Of a stretch of DNA of 64,000 nucleotides, positions 38,629 through 47,920 are shown one piece after another (the first letter of the stretch is position 1; each line of letters opens with the position of its first letter). Source of the stretch: Paraflavitalea devenefica (GTDB lineage Bacteria; Bacteroidota; Bacteroidia; Chitinophagales; Chitinophagaceae); NCBI RefSeq assembly GCF_011759375.1, contig NZ_JAARML010000002.1, positions 1 through 64,000 on the forward strand, read 5' to 3'. Both the position numbers and the translations under genes were made by a program. The notes under the pieces were generated by a model. The model did not search any database, was not told where the DNA came from, and saw nothing but the letters and a program-made list of their open reading frames with translations.

Positions 38629-39615
38629 ATGCAGTACAGAACACTCGGAAAAACAGGCGAGCAGCTATCAGCTATTGGCCTGGGTTGCATGGGTATGAGC
38701 TTTGCCTATGGACCAGTCGACGACACAGAATCTATTGCTACCCTGCATCGTGCGTTGGACCTTGGTATCAACTTCTGGGATACCGCCGATATGTATGGAT
38801 ATGGCAAAAATGAAGAGCTCATCTCAAAAGTGCTGGTGCCCAACCGTGATAAAGTTTTCATTGCTACCAAGTTTGGCTTCCGCTTACGCGAAGATGGCAC
38901 CAATTACTTTGATGGGTCGGTGGCCCATCTTAAAAATGCGGTGGAAGGCAGCCTGAAGCGTTTGAAAATTGATACCATCGACCTGTACTATGCCCACCGT
39001 ATTGATCCCAATGTGCCTGTGGAAGAAATGGTAGGAGCGATGGCCCAACTGGTGAAAGAAGGTAAGGTGCGTTACCTTGGTTTGTCAGAAGCCTCTGTCG
39101 CCTCTATCCGCAAGGCGCATGCGGTACACCCTATTGCAGCCCTGCAAAGTGAATATGCGGTGGTAACACGCGGGGTGGAAAATGAGATACTGCCTGTGGT
39201 CCGTGAGCTGGGTATTTCATTGGTACCCTATAGTCCGTTGGGAAGAGGATTGATCACTGCCACTGTACAGGATAAGGATCAACTGGCGGCAGATGATTTC
39301 CGCAGAACATTGCCCCGCTTCAATGATGAAGCCAACTGGGATAACAACCAAAAGCTGGTAGCTGCCTTTGCTGCCTTCGCAAAGGACAAAAATTGTACGC
39401 CGGCGCAACTGGCGCTCGCATGGGTATTAGCGCAAGGAGATAATATCATTCCTATCCCCGGTACCAAAAAGAGAAAATACCTGGAAGAAAATGCCGGTGC
39501 GGTGAATGTGGTGTTAACACCTGCCGACCTGCAGGAGATGGAAGGATTGTTGAAAAAATACCCCGCTGCCGGTGAGCGTTACAGTGAAGGCGCTATGAAG
39601 CTGGTCAATAAATAG
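38629..39615 (+). CDS. Aldo/keto reductase
   Basis: The 328-residue product is an NADPH-dependent aldo/keto reductase of the YhdN/AKR13-like group. Visible motifs are [20 protein letters not shown] at the start, the catalytic Asp/Tyr region [17 protein letters not shown], the lysine in [22 protein letters not shown] with the catalytic His, and the C-terminal cofactor site [19 protein letters not shown]. The ATG at 38629 is preferred over the upstream TTG at 38620. It begins 19 bases after the adaptor gene, so it is co-transcribed with the pump, consistent with detoxification of reactive carbonyl compounds or quinones, which is inference. Confidence 0.93.
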   Translation: MQYRTLGKTGEQLSAIGLGCMGMSFAYGPVDDTESIATLHRALDLGINFWDTADMYGYGKNEELISKVLVPNRDKVFIATKFGFRLREDGTNYFDGSVAHLKNAVEGSLKRLKIDTIDLYYAHRIDPNVPVEEMVGAMAQLVKEGKVRYLGLSEASVASIRKAHAVHPIAALQSEYAVVTRGVENEILPVVRELGISLVPYSPLGRGLITATVQDKDQLAADDFRRTLPRFNDEANWDNNQKLVAAFAAFAKDKNCTPAQLALAWVLAQGDNIIPIPGTKKRKYLEENAGAVNVVLTPADLQEMEGLLKKYPAAGERYSEGAMKLVNK

Positions 39616-39620
39616 CAAGT

Positions 39621-39678
39621 AGCGAGTAGCTAGTGGCTAGTGGGCTGTTGCCGCGCATAAGCCCACTAGCTACTCGCC
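39621..39678 (+). repeat. Imperfect hairpin repeat after the reductase gene
   Basis: Left arm 39621-39646 (AGCGAGTAGCTAGTG, then GCTAGTGGGCT) pairs with right arm 39660-39678 (AGCCCACTAGCTACTCGCC). The left arm has a 7-nt internal duplication (GCTAGTG twice). It may end the efflux operon transcript. Confidence 0.65.
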
Positions 39679-39738
39679 ATTTACCACTTGCCTGCCTTCC
39701 CCCACTTGCCATTCCTTTTAATATTGTTCTGCGGCAAG

Positions 39739-39773
39739 AATTCGTGTAATTCGCCTCCAATTCGTGTAATTCG
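39739..39773 (+). repeat. Direct repeat AATTCGTGTAATTCG
   Basis: Two exact 15-nt copies (39739-39753 and 39759-39773) occur 20 bp apart. Each copy itself contains AATTCG twice. They lie in the gap before the histidine kinase. Confidence 0.75.
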
Positions 39774-39868
39774 TCCTAAAATCTTCGTACATTTCTACGT
39801 GATTGCTATCATTCACGTAAAATTCCTATACCTGTAAAAAGAACCAGGGCTCGTCTAAATCACTCAAC

Positions 39869-41530
39869 ATGAAAGGAATCTCCATAACCCGGTGGTTCAG
39901 GAATGTCTCGATTGCCAGAAAACTGTACTTCACCGTAGGCATCATGGCCCTGCTGATTGCGATTGAACTGGGCGCACTTGTATTTTCCATTAATACACTT
40001 TCCTCTGTAAGGGCCTATGTGAATGGGGAAGGACTTTGGTCCAAGGCCCAGAAAGATGCCATGTACCAATTGCTCAAATATGGCCGCAGCAGGAATGAGG
40101 CCGATTACCTGGAATTCAAAGAGTTTATGAAAGTGCCCATGGGCGATCATAAAGCATTGGCGGAATTGGCCAAGCCCAACCCGGATATGCAGGTAGCGAG
40201 ACAGGGCCTGATAGAAGGACGCAACCACCCGGATGATGTGGACGGCATGATCAAACTGTTCCGGAGGTTCAATAACAATTACTACATCAGCAGGGCCATT
40301 AAAGCATGGGTTGACGCTGACAACCTGGTGCCCGGGTTTTATGTGATTGGCGATAAACTGCACCGGGAGATCAATGCTCCCAATCCATCTGTAGAGCGTA
40401 TCAGTGCCATATTGCAGGAAATTGATCCGCTGAATGAAAAATTAACGCCCATCGAGGATAAGTTTTCCTTTACACTGGGAGAAGGCTCCCGCTGGCTGGA
40501 AAACCTGGTATTGCGGATACTGTTCATTATTGCCCTCACAGTAGAACTTACCGGGCTGGTATTGGCTATCCTGGTGAGCCGCAGTATCCAGAAAGGATTG
40601 AATGAGATCTTACATACAGCGCAGGCTGTTACACAGGGCGATCTGAGTAGCCGGGCAAAAGCATTTTCCAAAGATGAGATCGGGATACTGGCCAATGACT
40701 TTAATAAAATGACGGCTGAGCTGGAACGTATGACAGACGTGATCCAGGAAACGAATATCAACCTGGAGCGCAAAGTACAGCAGCGTACAGCCGAACTGGA
40801 GCGCAAGAACAAGGAACTGGAACAATTTGCCTACGTGGCTTCCCATGATCTGCAGGAACCATTAAGGACTACTACCGGATTTGTGGAGGCCCTCCGCAAA
40901 CAATACCGGGGAATGCTGGATGAACATGCCGACAGGTACCTCGATTATATCGCCCAGTCATCAGACCGCATGAAAACACTGATCAAAGACCTGCTGGATT
41001 ATTCCCGGATAGGACGGGAAAAGCAGTTTGTGAAAGTTGACTGCAATGTGGTGTTGAGGGAAGTGCTGACCGACCTGGATTCGGTGATCAGGGAAAGCGA
41101 GGCTGTCATTAAAACGGATGAACTGCCGGTGATCAGTGCTTTTCCCACAGAGTTTAAACTGTTGTTCCAGAACCTCATTACCAATGCTATTAAATTCAGA
41201 AGGCCCGGCGTATCACCCATGGTAGGTATTTCTGCACGCTCCGAAGACGGGCATTGGAAATTTGCTGTCCGCGATAATGGCATCGGTATTGATCCCGGTC
41301 ACCAGGACAGGATCTTTATTATTTTCCAGCGATTGCATAACCGGTCCGACTATGAAGGATCGGGTATTGGCCTGGCCCACTGTAAAAAGATCGTTGAATT
41401 ACATGGTGGCACGATCTGGGTAGAATCGTCGCCCGGTAAAGGCAGTACCTTTTACTTTACCATTGCCGACCAGCCTGTTCATACCGAAGATGCGCCTATC
41501 CAGGGTAGCCGGCAGCCTGTTAACTCCTGA
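39869..41530 (+). CDS. Membrane sensor histidine kinase
   Basis: The 553-residue two-component kinase has a first membrane span (LYFTVGIMALLIAIELGALVF) followed by an extracytoplasmic sensor of about 170 residues (CHASE3-like length). A second span (LRILFIIALTVELTGLVLAIL) precedes a HAMP domain (ISRS-type SIQKGLNEILHTAQAV). The HisKA box SHDLQEPLRTTTGF carries the phosphorylated His near residue 326, and the ATPase domain has boxes QNLITNAIKF, VRDNGIGIDP and GSGIGLAHCKKIVELHGG. The coiled region before the H box resembles phytochrome-like kinases (LERKNKELEQFAYVASHDL). No response-regulator gene is adjacent, so it is an orphan. It might control the efflux operon that follows, but nothing in the sequence proves that. 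Confidence 0.93.
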   Translation: MKGISITRWFRNVSIARKLYFTVGIMALLIAIELGALVFSINTLSSVRAYVNGEGLWSKAQKDAMYQLLKYGRSRNEADYLEFKEFMKVPMGDHKALAELAKPNPDMQVARQGLIEGRNHPDDVDGMIKLFRRFNNNYYISRAIKAWVDADNLVPGFYVIGDKLHREINAPNPSVERISAILQEIDPLNEKLTPIEDKFSFTLGEGSRWLENLVLRILFIIALTVELTGLVLAILVSRSIQKGLNEILHTAQAVTQGDLSSRAKAFSKDEIGILANDFNKMTAELERMTDVIQETNINLERKVQQRTAELERKNKELEQFAYVASHDLQEPLRTTTGFVEALRKQYRGMLDEHADRYLDYIAQSSDRMKTLIKDLLDYSRIGREKQFVKVDCNVVLREVLTDLDSVIRESEAVIKTDELPVISAFPTEFKLLFQNLITNAIKFRRPGVSPMVGISARSEDGHWKFAVRDNGIGIDPGHQDRIFIIFQRLHNRSDYEGSGIGLAHCKKIVELHGGTIWVESSPGKGSTFYFTIADQPVHTEDAPIQGSRQPVNS

Positions 41531-41904
41531 CCCCATTTTTACATAACAATACAATAACAAAGCTCCGCTTTATACAACCTATCCCTGAAAGTGGCCATTG
41601 TGTCGAACTTTTTTGGGTGGGACCTTCGTGTTGTTCAACAGGATACCCTGCCCATACAAAGAAGGGGGATGATTGGTTCGCCCGTTAGTAAAATATTGGA
41701 ACCGAACAAATTAAAACCGGGAAGCTAAAAATTAATGGCATTGTTCCGGTACAGTTTAATAATTTTGCGCCATCTCAGGAAAAATCCCTGCAACTCTCAG
41801 GCAGGTATTATCCCAGGATTGACGCCCCCTTGTCATCCCTGCTTTTGCAAAGCAGCCAGGTTACCGTGCATGTTATTTGCATGTACCGGTGTATCAATAA
41901 ATAA
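41531..41904 (+). other. 374-bp intergenic region before efflux operon 2
   Basis: It carries a promoter-like pair at 41741-41767. An inverted repeat around GCATGTTATTTGCATG lies near 41868-41883, close to the start. No RNA or gene was recognised. Confidence 0.45.
41741..41767 (+). promoter_or_regulatory. Bacteroidota-type promoter for efflux operon 2
   Basis: TTG at 41741-41743 and TAATTTTG at 41760-41767 (TAnnTTTG) are separated by 16 bases, about 140 bases before the TolC gene. Confidence 0.5.
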
Positions 41905-43266
41905 ATGCGCATTATGAACAACCTATATAAAGAAAGGCTTTCTGAAAAAAAGAAGATCCTGCGGGCATTTCTGTTGGCACTGGCCATGCCGCTATTGTTG
42001 CCCGCACAGCAATCAACCAGTGATAGCGTATTACAACAGGCTACGATAGAAAATGTCATTCAATATGCCATTAAACGACAGCCCTCGGTACAGCAGTCGC
42101 TGATTGACCAGGAAATTACAGAAACAACCATTAAGAGTAAACTGGCCGATTGGTATCCCCAGGTAAACTTCGGTTACAACTTCAACCACATCTTTCAACT
42201 GCAAACATTTGTGGTGGGCGGTGAGGTACGCTCCGCCGGTTTAAGGAACACTTCTGCCTTGCAGTTTACAGCTACCCAAAACATCTTTAACCGGGATGTT
42301 TTACTGGCCAGTAAAACAGCGAGGGATGTACGCCAACTGTCCCGGCAGAATACCAGCAGCACGAAGATTGACGTGGCTGTTAATGTATCCAAAGCATTCT
42401 ATGATGTGCTGGCTACCGAGCAGCAGATCAGGATAGCCACGCAGGATATCACCCGCCTGGAACGTAGCCTCAAAGATGCACAGGCGCAATACAATGCCGG
42501 CGTAACCGATAAAACGGATTACAAAAGAGCTACCATTGCACTGAACAACACAAAGGCCCTGCTGAAAAGCAATCAGGAAGTGCTGAAGGCAAAAGTGGAA
42601 TACCTGAAGGCCCTCATGGGATATCCTGCCAGCCAGCCGCTGGACATTATTTACGACAGCCTGCAGATGGAAAAGGAGGTGACACTGGATACATTGCAAA
42701 CAGTGAATTATACCAGCCGTATAGAGTTCCAGACATTGCAAACGCAACGCAGGTTGCAACAGGCCAATGTAAAATATAATAAATGGAGCTACCTGCCCAG
42801 TGTAGCTGCCAATGGCGCTTATAACCTGAACTACCAGAATGATGAGTTTTCCAAAGTGTATAACAGGAACTATCCTTATTCTTTCGCCGGCCTTACGGTG
42901 TCTGTTCCTATTTTCCAGGGTGGTAAGCGGAAGTACAATATTCAACAGGCCGAATGGCAATTGAAATCCATTGACTGGCAGGAGATCAACCTGAAGAATA
43001 GTATCAACGCAGAATATTCGCAGGCGCTGGCTGTTTACAAAGGTAACCTGGCGAGCTACCTGGCGCTGAAAGAAAACATGGAGCTGGCGCAGGAGGTGTA
43101 TGATGTCATCAACTTACAATACCGGTCGGGGGTTAAAACTTATCTCGAAGTCATTACCGCCGAGTCGGACCTGCGCACGGCAAGGATCAATTATTACAAT
43201 GCCTTGTACCAGGTATTATCCGGTAAAATAGATGTACAAAAAGCATTGGGTCAAATCAATTACTAA
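41905..43266 (+). CDS. TolC-family outer membrane efflux channel (pump 2)
   Basis: The 453-residue outer-membrane factor has an N-terminal signal segment (LRAFLLALAMPLLLPAQQ) and two repeated halves with long helices (ATIENVIQYAIKRQPSVQQS; QTVNYTSRIEFQTLQTQRRLQQ). It ends in the usual motif VYDVINLQYRSGVKTYLEVITAESDLRTARINYYNALYQ-type helix. Starts at 41905 and 41914 are both possible. It is the first gene of a TolC-adaptor-permease operon with an 18-base gap to the adaptor. Confidence 0.93.
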   Translation: MRIMNNLYKERLSEKKKILRAFLLALAMPLLLPAQQSTSDSVLQQATIENVIQYAIKRQPSVQQSLIDQEITETTIKSKLADWYPQVNFGYNFNHIFQLQTFVVGGEVRSAGLRNTSALQFTATQNIFNRDVLLASKTARDVRQLSRQNTSSTKIDVAVNVSKAFYDVLATEQQIRIATQDITRLERSLKDAQAQYNAGVTDKTDYKRATIALNNTKALLKSNQEVLKAKVEYLKALMGYPASQPLDIIYDSLQMEKEVTLDTLQTVNYTSRIEFQTLQTQRRLQQANVKYNKWSYLPSVAANGAYNLNYQNDEFSKVYNRNYPYSFAGLTVSVPIFQGGKRKYNIQQAEWQLKSIDWQEINLKNSINAEYSQALAVYKGNLASYLALKENMELAQEVYDVINLQYRSGVKTYLEVITAESDLRTARINYYNALYQVLSGKIDVQKALGQINY

Positions 43267-43284
43267 TATCAAACATCTCAGTAT

Positions 43285-44436
43285 ATGTTGTTCAAAAGGA
43301 TAGGATATTTTACAAGTGTAGGTTGTATGTTGGTCATTGCTTCCTGCGGGGGTAATAAACAGCAACCTGCTGCACAGGGCCCGGCCCCGGCTGTTCCTGT
43401 AACAGTAGCCAAAGTAACTATTACCGATGCAGTTTATTTCGATGAATACCCCGGCACCGTTACTGCCCTTAACCAGGTAGAACTGCGTGCGCAGGTAAAC
43501 GGGTATATTACCGGTATCTATTTCCAGGATGGCGCCCGTGTGAAAAAAGGGCAACGCCTTTATTCAATAGATCAACAGCAATATGAGGCCAATTACCAGC
43601 AGGCAGTGGCCAATCTGGCCGTACAGGAAGCCAACCTGGTGAAGGCACAGAAGGATGCCGACCGTTATCATGAACTGGACAGGCAGGATGCCATTGCCAA
43701 ACAGCAGGTAGACAATGCCGATGCTGCACTGGAAGCTTCCAAAAAACAGGTGGATGCTGCGAAAGCCAATATCCGCGCGGTACAAACCAATGTAAAGTAT
43801 TCCACTATCTACGCGCCTTTTGATGGCACCATTGGTATTTCACAGGTAAAAGTAGGCGGACCTATTTACGCAGGACAAACCATATTGAATACGGTATCTT
43901 CCGATCACCCGATGGCGGTTGATTTTGCCGTCAACCAGCAGGAACTGTACAGGTTTGTGCAACTGCAGCAGCAGGGAACCAAACCGAAGGATTCGCTCTT
44001 TACCATTGCTTTTGGCAATGATGTATATCCGCAGCCAGGTGCTATCAGCCTGATAGACCGTGCTGTTGATCCGCAAACCGGCAATATCAAAACAAGGCTG
44101 GTATTCCCCAATCCTAAGAATATGCTGAAAGCCGGTATGACCGCTACCGTGCGGGTGAAGAATAATACTGCTACTGCATCTGTTATTATTCCTTATAAAG
44201 CAGTGGTAGAGCAGTTGGGTGATTTCTTTGTGTATGCTGTAACGGATAGTAATACGGTTACACAGCGTGAAGTGGCCCTGGGCAGGCAGATTGGTACCGA
44301 TGTGATTGTGAAGGACGGCGTTAAAGCCGGTGAAACAATTGTGGTGCAGGGGGTACAGAACTTGCGGGAAGGTTCTAAGATCACTACGGCGCCACCACAA
44401 CAGCCGGGAGCAGGTGCAGCACCCGCTAAGAAATAA
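43285..44436 (+). CDS. RND periplasmic adaptor, membrane fusion protein (pump 2)
   Basis: The 383-residue AcrA-like adaptor is a lipoprotein with lipobox MLVIASC at about residue 20. It has the lipoyl halves (VELRAQVNGYITGIYFQDGARVKKGQ; YSTIYAPFDGTIGISQVKVGG), a coiled-coil hairpin (NLVKAQKDADRYHELDRQDAIAKQ), and the beta-barrel/MP part ending in GVKAGETIVVQGVQNLREGSKI. A Pro/Ala/Gly-rich tail closes the protein. It is placed between TolC and permease and is typical of HAE1 systems in Bacteroidota. Confidence 0.95.
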   Translation: MLFKRIGYFTSVGCMLVIASCGGNKQQPAAQGPAPAVPVTVAKVTITDAVYFDEYPGTVTALNQVELRAQVNGYITGIYFQDGARVKKGQRLYSIDQQQYEANYQQAVANLAVQEANLVKAQKDADRYHELDRQDAIAKQQVDNADAALEASKKQVDAAKANIRAVQTNVKYSTIYAPFDGTIGISQVKVGGPIYAGQTILNTVSSDHPMAVDFAVNQQELYRFVQLQQQGTKPKDSLFTIAFGNDVYPQPGAISLIDRAVDPQTGNIKTRLVFPNPKNMLKAGMTATVRVKNNTATASVIIPYKAVVEQLGDFFVYAVTDSNTVTQREVALGRQIGTDVIVKDGVKAGETIVVQGVQNLREGSKITTAPPQQPGAGAAPAKK

Positions 44437-44491
44437 GGAAATGCCTGTTGCCCATTATTATTTGAACAGAGGACTTTAAAGAAGATAACTA

Positions 44492-47400
44492 ATGATAGCA
44501 GATACTTTTATAAAACGCCCGGTAACGGCCATTGTTATATCGATCGTGATTGTACTGGTGGGGTTGATATCACTGAGTAACCTGCCTATTGCGCAGTACC
44601 CGGATATTACCCCGCCTACGGTTTCTGTAGCGGGTAGCTTTACCGGCGCAGATGCCCAAACGGTGGAACAAACCACTACCACGGCCATTGAAACGCAGAT
44701 CAACGGTACGCCGGGCATGACCTACATGTCCAGCAACAGTACCAGCAGCGGCCAGAGCAGTATTACCGTAAACTTTGAAGTAGGTACGGATATTAATATT
44801 GCTACGCTGGATGTACAGAACCGCGTGAGTGTGGCCGAGCCTACTTTGCCCGATGCAGTAAAGCGGTTGGGGTTAACAGTGCGTAAACGTAACCCCAGCA
44901 TCATGGTGGCCCTGGCACTGTATTCGCCCAATGGAACAAAAGATGCCACTTTTTTGGGTAACTACTCCAACATCTACATCAAGGATGCCTTATTGCGGGT
45001 GAAAGGGGTGGGTGATATTGTTACCCGTGCAGATGATTTTGGTATGCGTATCTGGCTCGATCCACAAAAGCTGGCTGCCATGAACCTGACCACTGCAGAA
45101 GTATTGGCGGCTTTGGCCGAACAGAACCTGCAGGTCGCCGCCGGTACAGTGGGTAGTAACCCCCAGCCCAGTGCGCAGGCATTTGAGTATAGTGTGCTTA
45201 CCAACAGCCGCCTCAATACCAAAGACCAGTTTGAGAATATCATTGTGCGTACCCGCCCGGCGGATGGCAGCATTGTGTACCTGAAGGATGTAGCCCGCGT
45301 GGAGCTGGGTAAGTTTGATTATGGTAATAATGCCTTTGTAAAAGGGAAGCCGGCTGCTTTTATCCTGATTTACCAGGCGCCGGGCGCCAATGCCATTGAA
45401 ACCTGGGAAGGATTGCAGACAGCCTTGACCGACCTGAAAAAGACTTTCCCCAAAGACGTGGATATTGCCGTTCCGCTGGAAACAGTTACGGTGGTGAAGG
45501 TATCTATCAATGAAGTAATGCATACGCTGATAGAAGCGCTGATACTGGTGGTATTGGTCGTATTTCTCTTCCTGCAGAACTGGCGTGCTACGCTGATTCC
45601 TGTACTGGCCATCCCGGTATCACTGATCGGCACCTTCATCTTCTTTATTCCTTTCGGATTTACGATCAATACGCTTACCCTGTTTGCGTTTGTATTGGCC
45701 ATCGGTATTGTGGTGGATGATGCCATTGTGGTGGTGGAAGCGGTACAGCATTACATTGACCATGAGAAACTATCGCCAAAAGAAGCTACGCAAAAAGCCA
45801 TGGCGGATATCTCCGGCCCGGTAGTAGCCATTGCGTTGATCCTCGCCGCAGTATTTGTGCCGGTAGGTTTTATCCCCGGTATCGTAGGGCGGCTGTACCA
45901 GCAGTTTGCGATAACCATCGCGGTCTCGGTCATCATCTCGGCATTCGTGGCGCTGTCCTTAACACCGGCTTTGTGCTCCATCATGCTCAAGCCTTCCAAA
46001 GAAGAGAATGCCCGCAGGAACATCCTGGAAAAATTCTTTGCCTGGTTCAACAGGATATTTGGCCGCCTTACCAATTCCTATACAAGAGGGGTGGGCAAAT
46101 GGATCAAAGGTGCACCGTATGTCATCGTCATGATGGTCTGCCTTTTTGTTGGCCTCTTCTTTATGTTTAAAAATAAACCTACCGGGTTCATTCCATTGGA
46201 GGATGAAGGCCGTTTGTACGTGACGTACGAAATGCCCGAAGGTACATCCACCACCCGGAGCGTAGCCATGATAAAAGATGTAATGGCCCGGATACAATCC
46301 ATGCCGCAGGTGAACATAGCAGGTGGCCTGGCAGGTTTGAACATTATCAACTTTTCTTTCAAGTCCAACTCGGGAACGATATTCGTGAACCTGAAAACAT
46401 GGGATGAACGTAAAGGGCCGCAGAACCATGTGCAGGCAGTAATAGCGGAGATACAGAAGCGTACGGCCGACATCAAGGAAGCACGTATCCGGGCGATAGC
46501 GCCGCCGGCCATTCCCGGCCTTGGCGCTACGGCAGGTTTTACGTTTGAATTACAACAAACCACCAGTACCGATAATGTACAGGAGTTTGAAAAAGTAGCG
46601 CAGAAATTCCTGGGCGCCCTGTACCAGCGGCCTGAGATTGGCGTAGCCTATACTTTCTTCTCTACCAAAACACCCAGCTACCAGGTGAATGTGAACCGGG
46701 AGCAGGCCATGAAGTTGGGCGTGCAGATCTCAGATGTATACAGCACCATGTCTACCCTGCTGGGTAGCAGCTACGTCAATGACTTTAATATCTACGGGCG
46801 GAACTTCCGGGTTATGGCCATGGCAGATAGTAGCTTCCGTTCTTCGATAGATGACTTCCGCAACTTCTATGTGCGCAATACACAGGGGAATATGATCCCG
46901 CTGAGCTCACTGGTGACTGCGAAGGTGATCGAGAACCCGGCGGTAATATCACACTACAATATTTACCGGTCTATCGAGATCAATGGTTCGCCCAAACCTG
47001 GTTTTAGTAGCGGACAGGCCATACAGGCCCTGCGCGAAGTAGCTGGTCAGGTGTTGCCGGCCGGTTATGGTTATGAGTTCTCGGGCATGAGCCGGGAAGA
47101 GATCAAAGCGGGGGACAGTACTACCACCATCTTTGCTATTTCTATTGTATTCGTATTCCTCTTCCTGGCAGCCTTGTATGAAAGCTGGTCGGTACCGTTC
47201 TCTGTGCTGTTTGCGGTACCCATTGGATTATTTGGTTCTATCCTTACTCTCACATTATTGCCCAATCTTTCGAATAATATTTATGCGCAGATTGGTATGA
47301 TCACGCTCATCGGTCTGGCTGCCAAGAATGCCATCCTCATTGTGGAGTTTGCCAAGGAACGGGTGGATAGGGGACTTGATGTAGTGCATGCTACCCTGCA

Positions 47401-47686
47401 GGCCGTGCAGTTGCGTTTGCGTCCGATCGTCATGACCTCCCTGGCCTTCATATTGGGGGTGTTGCCATTGGCATTTGCCAGCGGTGCGGCGGCAGAATCC
47501 CGGAAGACCATCGGCTGGACAGTATTTGGCGGTATGCTGGCAGCTACCACACTGGCCATCTTCGTAGTGCCGGTACTATTTGTACTCATCACCAAACTTT
47601 CCTACGGTCGCAAATTGAAACGACTGGAGCAAAGCCAGCAGGTGCAGAATGAAATAGACAAAAACATTGCAGCCCGCGAAAGCTGA
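44492..47686 (+). CDS. RND efflux permease, HAE1/AcrB type (pump 2)
   Basis: The 1064-residue proton-driven drug exporter has the HAE1 start FIKRPVTAIVISIVIVLVGL. The porter domain carries NLPIAQYPDITPPTVSVAGS. The TM4 motif GIVVDDAIVVVEAVQ has both proton-relay Asp residues (D409, D410). The C-terminal half shows LTLIGLAAKNAILIVEFA-like sequence (LIGLAAKNAILIVEFAKE) and LRPIVMTSLAFILGVLPLA. It closes the pump 2 operon. The likely substrates are hydrophobic antibiotics, detergents or dyes, by family knowledge only. The same two-hairpin repeat as behind pump 1 begins right after the stop codon. Confidence 0.95.
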   Translation: MIADTFIKRPVTAIVISIVIVLVGLISLSNLPIAQYPDITPPTVSVAGSFTGADAQTVEQTTTTAIETQINGTPGMTYMSSNSTSSGQSSITVNFEVGTDINIATLDVQNRVSVAEPTLPDAVKRLGLTVRKRNPSIMVALALYSPNGTKDATFLGNYSNIYIKDALLRVKGVGDIVTRADDFGMRIWLDPQKLAAMNLTTAEVLAALAEQNLQVAAGTVGSNPQPSAQAFEYSVLTNSRLNTKDQFENIIVRTRPADGSIVYLKDVARVELGKFDYGNNAFVKGKPAAFILIYQAPGANAIETWEGLQTALTDLKKTFPKDVDIAVPLETVTVVKVSINEVMHTLIEALILVVLVVFLFLQNWRATLIPVLAIPVSLIGTFIFFIPFGFTINTLTLFAFVLAIGIVVDDAIVVVEAVQHYIDHEKLSPKEATQKAMADISGPVVAIALILAAVFVPVGFIPGIVGRLYQQFAITIAVSVIISAFVALSLTPALCSIMLKPSKEENARRNILEKFFAWFNRIFGRLTNSYTRGVGKWIKGAPYVIVMMVCLFVGLFFMFKNKPTGFIPLEDEGRLYVTYEMPEGTSTTRSVAMIKDVMARIQSMPQVNIAGGLAGLNIINFSFKSNSGTIFVNLKTWDERKGPQNHVQAVIAEIQKRTADIKEARIRAIAPPAIPGLGATAGFTFELQQTTSTDNVQEFEKVAQKFLGALYQRPEIGVAYTFFSTKTPSYQVNVNREQAMKLGVQISDVYSTMSTLLGSSYVNDFNIYGRNFRVMAMADSSFRSSIDDFRNFYVRNTQGNMIPLSSLVTAKVIENPAVISHYNIYRSIEINGSPKPGFSSGQAIQALREVAGQVLPAGYGYEFSGMSREEIKAGDSTTTIFAISIVFVFLFLAALYESWSVPFSVLFAVPIGLFGSILTLTLLPNLSNNIYAQIGMITLIGLAAKNAILIVEFAKERVDRGLDVVHATLQAVQLRLRPIVMTSLAFILGVLPLAFASGAAAESRKTIGWTVFGGMLAATTLAIFVVPVLFVLITKLSYGRKLKRLEQSQQVQNEIDKNIAARES

Positions 47687-47687
47687 T

Positions 47688-47758
47688 TAGCCCCAGCGGG
47701 GCTACCGCTTTGTAGCTCAGGTTTTGTGTATAGGCCACGGCGCCTTTAGGTGCCGCCC
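47688..47758 (+). repeat. Two-hairpin dispersed repeat, copy B
   Basis: Hairpin 1 is TAGCCCCAGCGGGGCTA (47688-47704) and hairpin 2 is GGCGCCTTTAGGTGCC (47739-47754). Core GGGGCTACCGCTTTGTAG (47698-47715) corresponds to copy A with one change. It starts 2 bases after the RND gene stop. Confidence 0.7.
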
Positions 47759-47778
47759 AAGCAGAGCGAAACAATAAA

Positions 47779-47817
47779 AAACAGGAAAGGGAGTACCCCT
47801 TTCCTGTTTTGCTTTTT
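47779..47817 (+). terminator. Terminator after efflux operon 2
   Basis: A long A/T-flanked stem AAACAGGAAAGGG/CCCTTTCCTGTTT with a short loop is followed by T-rich sequence. Confidence 0.85.
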
Positions 47818-47920
47818 AACGTTTTATATTTAGTGTAAAAATGACAATAAAAAGCTATCTTTCCCCCGTTAAATACTTACGGGCGTCATTCGCCGCAACC
47901 AAATTAATGCTCAAGCTATT

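Noticed and set aside
42301..42960. 219-codon minus-strand frame inside TolC of pump 2
   Set aside because: It is a shadow of a well-supported gene and lacks protein-like features.
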